DNA from: a bacterium
Lineage (GTDB): Bacteria; UBP14; UBA6098; B30-G16
Length of the DNA stretch: 5,012 nucleotides
NCBI GenBank assembly: GCA_003645115.1
Contig: QNEG01000154.1
Location: forward strand, 1-5,012
Direction of reading: 5' to 3'
A model generated the notes under the pieces. The model saw only the letters and a list, made by a program, of their open reading frames with translations, was not told the origin of the DNA and ran no database searches. Positions 1-5,012 of the stretch are shown here, one piece after another; position 1 is the stretch's first letter, and each line of letters begins with the position of its first letter. Position numbers and translations under genes: made by a program.

Positions 1-705
1 GTGGATGTTCCAGCACAACTTTTTATCTATACTCTTTTATCCATAGTAGCAGCGGTGGGAGTAGTCCATTTTATAGAAAATATAGTTCGGTCGGTTAAGA
101 AAAAGAAAATTTGTTATTTCTTATCGGTTCTGATAATCGAATTAATAGTCCTATTCGGTATCTACTTGGCGATAGGGATAAATAAAGTCCCTGTTTCGCT
201 ACCTGATTCCTTGCCAGTAGGTTTCGGTATGGCGATACTGATATCCGGAATAGTTCTATATCTAATTAAATTCATTTTAAGGAAAAATCATTTCTATTCC
301 CTATTAGCTATAGCATTGCCAATTTTGTTGGTATCTCTGAACTCGATTTTCTGTCTTTATATTATCACCAAAAAAAATGGAAACATAAACGAATTTTATG
401 ACACAATTATGGAAATAGAAAAAAAATCGGATTCAGAATATTTAGTGGTTGGAAATTGGGCTAAGGTAATACTTTCCGAACATTATCTATTCGGTGATAC
501 ATACACTCCGCATTCTGTTGTCGCCAGTCATATATTGGAAAATCTATATGATGCGAACAAAAAATGGAATAGCGCCCAAAAGATGGGCACTGAAATATGG
601 CTGATGGAAAATTATCCATCACTGTTTCGGCAACTGGATGAAAATGGATACAAGATTACTCCTTTCAGGGATATATACTATGCGACTAAATCCAAACGCA
701 ATTGA
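1..705 (+). CDS. Multi-pass membrane protein, C-terminal part (possible GT-C-type glycosyltransferase tail)
   Basis: The reading frame is already open at base 1. The first codon is GTG, but it is more likely an internal valine than a start, because no upstream sequence is visible and the protein begins inside a hydrophobic segment. At least 234 residues are present. Four membrane segments are visible at about residues 6-25, 37-58, 72-93 and 99-122. The basic run KKKK (33-36) and RKNH (94-97) would lie on the cytoplasmic side by the positive-inside rule, which places the C-terminal soluble part (about 125-234) outside the membrane. That topology, and the soluble segment with VVGNWAKVILSEHYLFG (149-165) and EIWLMENYPSLFRQL (198-212), recall the periplasmic tail of GT-C glycosyltransferases. 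The catalytic N-terminal loop of such an enzyme would lie outside the window, so this assignment is tentative. The gene is convergent with the secreted-protein gene and ends 3 bp from its stop. An unrelated conserved membrane protein is the main alternative. Confidence 0.75.
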   Translation: MDVPAQLFIYTLLSIVAAVGVVHFIENIVRSVKKKKICYFLSVLIIELIVLFGIYLAIGINKVPVSLPDSLPVGFGMAILISGIVLYLIKFILRKNHFYSLLAIALPILLVSLNSIFCLYIITKKNGNINEFYDTIMEIEKKSDSEYLVVGNWAKVILSEHYLFGDTYTPHSVVASHILENLYDANKKWNSAQKMGTEIWLMENYPSLFRQLDENGYKITPFRDIYYATKSKRN

Positions 706-708
706 GCA

Positions 709-2580
709 CTATTTTATCAACACTACTTTCCTGACTATTGGGTATGCGCCCTGTTTTATTTGGATATAGTAAATTCCTGATTCGAGTTTATCGGCATTAT
801 ATGCAAATTTATTCACTCCAGGTTGCAATTCGAATCGGTCCACTATTTTCCCGTTATAATCGAAAATATCAATATATTTTTTCTTCCCATTCTGTGATGA
901 CAATATCTCTATTACACACAGGGAATTGAATGGATTGGGATAAATTTCTACTGCAAAAGATTGAATATATTGGCATTCGGCGATATCATAGACAGTGAAT
1001 TCTTTGACCGCCTCGATAGTATCGCCGTAGTCAGTCCATATAGTCAGTTTGATTCTATAGGAATTTTCCACTGGCGGATACCATACACCGAGAATACCTC
1101 GCCGAACCTGCTCGGTGGATTCTGTAATCGAATTCCATTCCTCCTCATCTGCAAATGACCATTCCAATGCATATCCTGCGAATGAGATGGTAGAATAAGG
1201 ACCCACATCTATAAATGCGGAACCGAAAATAGTAATACCATCAATAATCGAAGATAAAATGCTATCTATCGATGCCCACATTACCAATGCAGTATCCAAT
1301 GCGAATGGAAGAGTATCGAATTCGCAGTTTATACAAAACATCCTGGAATTATGATGAGCGATATTTATTGTCTGATAGGACCAATGTGGACTGATATAAA
1401 CATCTTTTAGAACCATAGTGCCATTTTGGAATGTAGAAACATAGGCATAACTACTTCCCGATTCGAAAGAAAGGAAAGCATTATCCTTTGCAACCAAAGT
1501 GATTGTGGCGCCATCGTGGAAACATCTGGTAGCAAAAGTAAATGAACTATCCTTGCCGATTAGTTCGCCGAATCGACAGGAATCTATGTAAAATACAGTA
1601 TTTCCCATTGGATACCAATTCCACCAATACACATAAGTGTTTTGATATTGCAGGTGTCTATCTGTCAATGGCACCAATAAATCGAGATAGAATCCATAAT
1701 TTGTGATACCATAGACAGAAAAAGTATCCGAATAGCTGGGAATTCTGATACAGGAACCATGTATTTGTGAATCTCTGATAATCACCGAGCAATCTGGGAA
1801 TGTTTCCAACGACCACCAGCAAGTATGGCAGGAATCGGCGACAAATGAATAACCGATGCCATCCACTCCCTCCATATCATAGCTTAATTCGAAATGTTCT
1901 ACAAATTCTGGGTCTGGGAATTGAATATCCGCCACCGAACCATCGGGCATCTGGAACCAGGGCATAAGAGTATCGCATCGGATGAGATGAATATTACAAG
2001 AATCATTTACCATAAAATCTCCCACATTAGTTATATCCTCCAGAATTAAAGTGGAATGGTCGTATATTCTTCTAAAGTTCCAATCGGGGAAATAAGTTCT
2101 TCTGGCAATAAAAGTGCTGTTGTGGTGAAGTTCTGCAAAGTGCATAACACCATTTGCATCGATAGTGGCATCCTCCGCCTGAAAGAATGCACTATCCAGT
2201 AACCAGAGTGAATATTGTCCCACAAAGAATTGGTTGAACAGAAGATAACTTCCGGCATACATAAATATTTTCCCATTATCCTGCGCATACAATTGACCCG
2301 ACAGGTCGAGTGTTGCCTCATCGATTATCAGCACTCCATCGCCCAGAATTATTATATTATCGGTGATACTGGTGTCGCTGGTAATGAATAATGTTTCTGC
2401 GGATGGTCCGACATAAATATCCGAATGTGTAAATTCCAGCTGAGATATATTGGGCAATACTCTATGGGATATATTGTAATAGGAATTTAAATCGCTTAAT
2501 CTGTTCGAATTAAAATTATCGCTGGCAAATAAACCGGAAAGGATAATAATCACCCACCCAAATACGATTATTCTTTTCAT
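709..2580 (-). CDS. Secreted beta-helix-like surface protein with Por/T9SS-type C-terminal domain
   Basis: This 623-residue exported protein begins with a signal peptide: K2-R3, a hydrophobic core at about 4-18, and probable cleavage near A19 or S20. The body (about 50-450) carries repeated short strands of the form [S/T/C]-hydrophobic-x-hydrophobic followed by a polar D/R/N turn, for example SLWLLDSAFF (124-133), STLILEDIT (176-184), CSVIIRDSQI (264-273), GTMVLKDVYI (387-396) and SRMFCINCEF (412-421). This is the look of a right-handed parallel beta-helix. An Ig/PKD-like strand region follows (about 496-532). The last ~80 residues match the Por-type sorting domain pattern: YPNPFN (547-552), a DYNGKIV turn, LQPGVNKF and SGIYYIQI. 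In Bacteroidetes this domain directs export by the Type IX system and anchoring at the cell surface. The start at 2580 is chosen because AAAGGAGA lies 7 bp upstream and the signal peptide begins there; an in-frame start at 2628 would add 16 polar residues ahead of it. Twelve cysteines are unusual. The ligand is unknown; adhesin or structural surface protein is inference. Confidence 0.9.
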   Translation of the reverse strand: MKRIIVFGWVIIILSGLFASDNFNSNRLSDLNSYYNISHRVLPNISQLEFTHSDIYVGPSAETLFITSDTSITDNIIILGDGVLIIDEATLDLSGQLYAQDNGKIFMYAGSYLLFNQFFVGQYSLWLLDSAFFQAEDATIDANGVMHFAELHHNSTFIARRTYFPDWNFRRIYDHSTLILEDITNVGDFMVNDSCNIHLIRCDTLMPWFQMPDGSVADIQFPDPEFVEHFELSYDMEGVDGIGYSFVADSCHTCWWSLETFPDCSVIIRDSQIHGSCIRIPSYSDTFSVYGITNYGFYLDLLVPLTDRHLQYQNTYVYWWNWYPMGNTVFYIDSCRFGELIGKDSSFTFATRCFHDGATITLVAKDNAFLSFESGSSYAYVSTFQNGTMVLKDVYISPHWSYQTINIAHHNSRMFCINCEFDTLPFALDTALVMWASIDSILSSIIDGITIFGSAFIDVGPYSTISFAGYALEWSFADEEEWNSITESTEQVRRGILGVWYPPVENSYRIKLTIWTDYGDTIEAVKEFTVYDIAECQYIQSFAVEIYPNPFNSLCVIEILSSQNGKKKYIDIFDYNGKIVDRFELQPGVNKFAYNADKLESGIYYIQIKQGAYPIVRKVVLIK

Positions 2581-2581
2581 A

Positions 2582-3169
2582 TCAGTCTCTCCTTTGTGGT
2601 TTCGATGAAATCGAATATAATCCTCCAATAATCCATATTGGAAGATGGATATTTTTCAAAATATTTACATCTCCCAGTATATATAATCCCAATGCCATAG
2701 CGAACAACAATGTAGCCATAATCGATAATCCATATCTGGTAAATGCTTTTTTACTTATAAATATGGAGCCAATAATGAAACCGCCGATGCTAATTAATAT
2801 CGCTGGGAAAAAAATAAGTATGCTTCTGAATAATTGAAATTTTGGGAAATAATATCTAAATAGGAGAATAAATCTCACTATATATATAATTGCCGAACAT
2901 ATTATTAAATATGAAAGTGATTGCACCAGTTTTTTTCTGATAATAAAAATTATCCCGATTGTGACCGATATCACAAATGATGCATATACAAACAATCCGA
3001 CCAAGTGATTGAGTATAATGAGATTATTGGAAATATTGAATTCCATAACCATAATCGATTCGATTATGTATGGATAATTTGGGACAGTATCTAATATTCG
3101 CAATGTTACCGATAAAATTGCGGATAGGATTAACCCACCCACTATTATTTTTGATATATAACTATTCAT
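2582..3169 (-). CDS. Hypothetical multi-pass inner-membrane protein (195 aa)
   Basis: I do not recognise this family. The protein is very hydrophobic, with five or six predicted membrane segments at about residues 6-26, 49-77, 85-105, 114-138, 146-165 and a weaker one at 174-187. A short hydrophilic loop (27-48) separates the first two, and short basic loops (RKK 78-80, SKKAFTR 139-145) suggest cytoplasmic turns. The tail KPQRRD is basic. No catalytic or ligand-binding motif is evident. The ATG at 3169 is preferred over an in-frame TTG at 3196: it is the standard codon, gives an 8-bp overlap with the end of the tadA-like gene, and begins directly before the first membrane helix. No clear Shine-Dalgarno sequence precedes either start, so translation probably depends on coupling to the upstream gene. 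Its stop is 1 bp from the ATG of the secreted-protein gene, so the two are almost certainly co-expressed. A joint role at the envelope is inference. Confidence 0.8.
   Translation of the reverse strand: MNSYISKIIVGGLILSAILSVTLRILDTVPNYPYIIESIMVMEFNISNNLIILNHLVGLFVYASFVISVTIGIIFIIRKKLVQSLSYLIICSAIIYIVRFILLFRYYFPKFQLFRSILIFFPAILISIGGFIIGSIFISKKAFTRYGLSIMATLLFAMALGLYILGDVNILKNIHLPIWIIGGLYSISSKPQRRD
2588..2595 (-). promoter_or_regulatory. Strong ribosome binding site for the secreted-protein gene
   Basis: On the minus strand AAAGGAGA is followed by a 7-base spacer and ATG at 2580. It is the only near-perfect Shine-Dalgarno sequence in the window and fixes the start of the secreted protein. It lies inside the last codons of the upstream membrane-protein gene, where AGG-AGA encodes Arg193-Arg194, so one stretch serves both as coding sequence and as initiation signal. 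Confidence 0.88.
3042..3074. repeat. Inverted repeat / potential stem-loop inside the membrane-protein gene
   Basis: CATAATCG (3050-3057) and CGATTATG (3061-3068) form a perfect 8-bp inverted repeat around ATT. The flanking TCCATA (3042-3047) and TATGGA (3069-3074) extend the pairing by 6 bp with a 2-base bulge at 3048-3049. It lies about 95-127 bases inside the gene and encodes the periphery of the first extramembrane loop. The pairing is directly visible; any function is unknown, and AT-rich sequence rich in TCGA makes chance pairing plausible. Confidence 0.55.
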
Positions 3170-3629
3170 ACGATTTGTTGCGCAATGAGTTAACAAATGA
3201 TTCTATTAATTTTATTGATATATATTCTCTTACTCCTTGTATTACTATAGGATGCGAAATATTATCTGGGTCATTTATCATATCCCAGACTGTTCCGCAG
3301 GCGCCGAGTTTACTATTTTTGGCGCCGAAAATTATTTTTCTAATTCTTGCCAGTATCAATGCCTGTGTGCACATCGGACAGGGTTCCAATGTAATATATG
3401 CATCCGCATTATCCAATCTCCAGTTGCCTATTTTTTTTCCAGCCTCTGCCAGCGCGATAATTTCTGCATGTGCAGTGGGATTAGATGTAGTTTCGCGAAC
3501 ATTATGTCCTCGCCCGATTATCTCGCCATTCATCACTATCACACAGCCTACGGGGAATTCGCCTTTATCTAATGCCTTTCGCGCCTCGGATAATGCCTCG
3601 TCCATATATTTTTCGTATTCCACTGTCAT
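3162..3629 (-). CDS. tadA: TadA-like tRNA-specific adenosine deaminase
   Basis: This 155-residue zinc-dependent deaminase is close in length to E. coli TadA (167 aa). TadA converts adenosine 34 of tRNA-Arg(ACG) to inosine in the cytoplasm, allowing CGU, CGC and CGA decoding. Visible family features are GEFPVGCVIV (23-32), the NPTAHAE motif with zinc ligand H54 and catalytic E56, TLEPCPMC with zinc ligands C84 and C87, N43 in GRGHN (the conserved substrate-contact asparagine), and FGAKNSKLGACGT (101-113) matching FGARDAKTGAAGS of E. coli. Two points are atypical. The residue aligned with E. coli Asp108 is N105, and CTQAL replaces the usual CAGA after the second cysteine. The C-terminal helix (about 138-151) is also diverged from the usual ECxxLLxxFF pattern. 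A TadA paralogue acting on another base, or a guanine deaminase-like enzyme, is therefore possible but less likely. The start at 3629 has only a weak AGGCGA about 13 bp upstream. The gene lies 28 bp after the methyltransferase stop and overlaps the next gene by 8 bp. Confidence 0.88.
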   Translation of the reverse strand: MTVEYEKYMDEALSEARKALDKGEFPVGCVIVMNGEIIGRGHNVRETTSNPTAHAEIIALAEAGKKIGNWRLDNADAYITLEPCPMCTQALILARIRKIIFGAKNSKLGACGTVWDMINDPDNISHPIVIQGVREYISIKLIESFVNSLRNKSYE

Positions 3630-3657
3630 TACTTATATTATTTCGCCTATCATATTA

Positions 3658-4641
3658 CTATTTGTTCTGGCAAATAGCGATTAAAAAATCACTTTTAATT
3701 TGCTCCGTTTTCAGTGCATAATCCTCCACCAGAAAGCACAGCTCGAGTATATTTCGTGTGCTCTCATCATCTTGTAAAAAATTGTGAGCAATATTTCTGA
3801 ACAGTGGATGAAGAATAGTTCCGCCATATTCTTTCATTTCCAGCACCTCGAACATTTCCTTCAGCAATGGAACTATTTGCGATGATTCGACTGCTTCCGA
3901 TTTGTCATTCATCCACATAGTTAGCTTGCCCGGTCGATATATTTGCTTTTTTATGCCATTGCTTTTATAAATCCTTCGGTAAACTGGCGGGATAATATTT
4001 AATAATGCATCCGCAATCTCTTTTTGACGTTCCCCCCATTGGAATCTATTCGGACCGACATATTCATTTACTATCAATAATCCATCGGGTTTTAGTGTAT
4101 TCCTTATTTTCGTGAAAATTTCTCTCAATGGAGACAAGTGATGTAATGACTGCTCCGCAAATACTACATCATATCGATTTTTGGGATACGATATCTTCGA
4201 TACATCGCCTACACGATATTTTATCACATTGTCCAGTCCCAAACTATTCGCTTTCTGTTGTGCATATAGAATTCTTTGCGGGGAGATATCGAATGCATCC
4301 ACACTTTCCAAATCGAGCAATGAAATCCATTTCAACTCACGGTGTCCCGTTCCACAGGCGATAGAAAGTCCGTTCAAATCGTGTCTATCGGCAAAAAATT
4401 TCTGTGCGATATATTGGTAATAATCCACATCGGGATTGCCGGTTATAAGTGTATTCCATCTTCTATGCACTGCAGGGATATCCCACCAATGGATAGCGGG
4501 CGATTCTACTCGCTCCCATTTTTCACTTCGATTCGAACTTCGGTAACCAAATAATTGTCTAATTATTCGAGACAGTCCCACTTGTTTAATTTTCAAAAGA
4601 AGTTGAGCGAAATCTTGAGTATTTATAAGATTATTCAACAT
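3658..4641 (-). CDS. Class I SAM-dependent methyltransferase
   Basis: This 327-residue protein has a Methyltransf_11/25-like Rossmann core at about 88-195. Motif I is SIACGTGHRE (93-102), the acidic residue of motif II is D118 in DAFDIS, GDV at 145-147 corresponds to the adenine-contacting Asp, motif IV is YDVVFAEQSLHHL (157-169), and LKPDGLLIV (183-191) is the post-motif helix and strand. The N-terminal 75 residues include HWWDIPAVHRRWNTLITG (51-68). The stretch NEYVGPNRFQW (192-202), together with that N-terminal WDIP/RRWN pattern, marks a subfamily I associate with surface-glycan and secondary-metabolite loci. The C-terminal ~110 residues would form the substrate lid. The methyl acceptor cannot be read from the sequence; a sugar or lipid-linked glycan is inference from the subfamily and from the possible glycosyltransferase tail at the left edge. 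The ATG at 4641 has no strong ribosome binding site. It is followed 28 bp downstream by the tadA-like gene and probably co-transcribed with it. Confidence 0.85.
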   Translation of the reverse strand: MLNNLINTQDFAQLLLKIKQVGLSRIIRQLFGYRSSNRSEKWERVESPAIHWWDIPAVHRRWNTLITGNPDVDYYQYIAQKFFADRHDLNGLSIACGTGHRELKWISLLDLESVDAFDISPQRILYAQQKANSLGLDNVIKYRVGDVSKISYPKNRYDVVFAEQSLHHLSPLREIFTKIRNTLKPDGLLIVNEYVGPNRFQWGERQKEIADALLNIIPPVYRRIYKSNGIKKQIYRPGKLTMWMNDKSEAVESSQIVPLLKEMFEVLEMKEYGGTILHPLFRNIAHNFLQDDESTRNILELCFLVEDYALKTEQIKSDFLIAICQNK

Positions 4642-4660
4642 ACTCTAATTTTAATCGAAA

Positions 4661-4666
4661 ATTATA
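4661..4666 (-). promoter_or_regulatory. Possible -10 element upstream of the methyltransferase gene
   Basis: In the 43-bp gap between the edge gene and the methyltransferase gene, the minus strand reads TATAAT 19 bp before the ATG at 4641. It also contains TAATTTTC, close to the Bacteroidetes -7 consensus TAnnTTTG. No matching -35 or -33 box is convincing at the right distance, and such AT-rich words arise easily here. If real, it would start the methyltransferase-tadA-membrane protein-secreted protein transcript. Confidence 0.22.
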
Positions 4667-4684
4667 TTTGGGGAAAGAAATTTA

Positions 4685-5012
4685 TTATCGCAATGTTTTT
4701 TTAGCTTTCCCTAATTCCCCATCGATTGTCAGTGTATCGAATGCGTAAAAGTAAATCAAATACTCCCCTGCCGAATTGTAATCTGCATACCAATAGAATT
4801 GTCGTGCCCATTGTGTTCCGAAGTATGTGCATCCACCAAGTTTGTCCACATTGACGATAGTGGAACTTTCGGGAATATTTTCCATCTCGAGATGCAAGCT
4901 ATTCAACTGCCAGTTAAACAAATAGACCCAGAATGATAATAAATCACTCTCATAACCAGTGGTATCTGGAGTTTTTGGCTTGAAATATGGATAACCGAAC
5001 ACACACGAAAAA
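4685..5012 (-). CDS. Unrecognised protein, C-terminal part (cut by right window edge)
   Basis: The frame is open to the right edge, so the start is outside the window; the GTG at 5002 is not a convincing start because sense codons (F-S-C) precede it and no ribosome binding site is visible. About 108 residues are present, ending at a TAA at 4685-4687. The fragment is rich in aromatic residues (for example FWVYLFNWQ and QFYWYADYN) with a GELGKAKKTLR tail, and has no long membrane helix in the visible part. I do not recognise the family. The edge reads ...FSC-VFGYPYF, which could be the lipobox of a lipoprotein if a hydrophobic signal sequence lies just outside, making this nearly the whole mature protein; this is speculation. 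It is 43 bp upstream of the methyltransferase gene and in the same direction. Confidence 0.65.
   Translation of the reverse strand, partial: FSCVFGYPYFKPKTPDTTGYESDLLSFWVYLFNWQLNSLHLEMENIPESSTIVNVDKLGGCTYFGTQWARQFYWYADYNSAGEYLIYFYAFDTLTIDGELGKAKKTLR

Noticed and set aside
370..426. Two A8 runs (370-377 and 419-426), and an A8 run in the tadA-like gene (minus strand, 3431-3438), as possible slippage or frameshift sites
   Set aside because: All frames are intact across them and encode ordinary Lys codons; runs of this length are expected in AT-rich DNA.
2581..2628. Longer start for the secreted protein (16 extra residues from 2628)
   Set aside because: The extension is polar, lies ahead of the signal peptide, overlaps the upstream gene, and ignores the AAAGGAGA site placed ideally for the ATG at 2580.
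3170..3196. TTG start at 3196 for the membrane protein
   Set aside because: No ribosome binding site precedes it, it would lengthen the overlap with the tadA-like gene, and the ATG at 3169 begins right before the first membrane helix.
3300..3328. Two GGCGCCGA copies 21 bp apart, able to form a GC-rich hairpin
   Set aside because: Both copies encode Gly-Ala pairs in the conserved FGAKNSKLGACG segment of the deaminase; codon reuse explains them and there is no T-run for a terminator.
3070..3684. 204-codon open frame on the + strand opposite tadA
   Set aside because: It is antisense to a clear deaminase with conserved motifs and spans gene boundaries; its protein has no recognisable domain.
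4475..4484. Perfect 10-bp palindrome GGGATATCCC
   Set aside because: It lies within the conserved WWDIPA coding segment of the methyltransferase and has no partner site; likely chance.
4642..4684. Terminator between the edge gene and the methyltransferase gene
   Set aside because: The gap has no hairpin followed by a T-run on the minus strand.

Overview
The window is AT-rich bacterial DNA (roughly 35-38% G+C by eye) and almost entirely coding. The best lineage clue is the secreted protein at 709-2580. It ends in a Type IX secretion (Por)-like C-terminal domain with the signature YPNPFN, a hallmark of Bacteroidetes/FCB-group bacteria and allied candidate phyla (Cloacimonetes, Marinimicrobia, WOR-3-like, Calditrichaeota). 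The sequence supports a diderm of that broad group; no single phylum can be named from it.

Layout: on the + strand, 1-705 is the C-terminal part of a multi-pass membrane protein that runs in from the left edge. It resembles the tail of a GT-C-type glycosyltransferase. It meets the minus-strand genes tail to tail with only 3 bp between stop codons. The rest of the window is a compact minus-strand block, read from right to left: the C-terminal part of an unrecognised aromatic-rich protein (4685 to the right edge), a class I SAM-dependent methyltransferase (3658-4641), a TadA-like tRNA adenosine deaminase (3162-3629), a 195-residue multi-pass membrane protein (2582-3169), and a 623-residue secreted beta-helix-like surface protein (709-2580). 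The gaps are 43 bp, 28 bp, an 8-bp overlap and 1 bp, so at least the last three genes, and probably the last four, should share a transcript. I saw no tRNA or rRNA gene, CRISPR array, insertion sequence or convincing terminator.

How the genes may work together: the gene order mixes a housekeeping RNA-modification enzyme with envelope functions. The methyltransferase belongs to a type I associate with surface-glycan loci, and the partial membrane protein could be a glycosyltransferase. A cell-surface theme is therefore plausible, with tadA as a passenger; this is inference.

No clearly new multi-gene system is visible. The most unusual signals are: (a) complete absence of the tetramer GATC although GAT and ATC are both very common; (b) an asparagine in the TadA-like protein at the position of E. 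coli TadA Asp108; and (c) a beta-helix surface protein with twelve cysteines, coupled directly to an orphan membrane protein.
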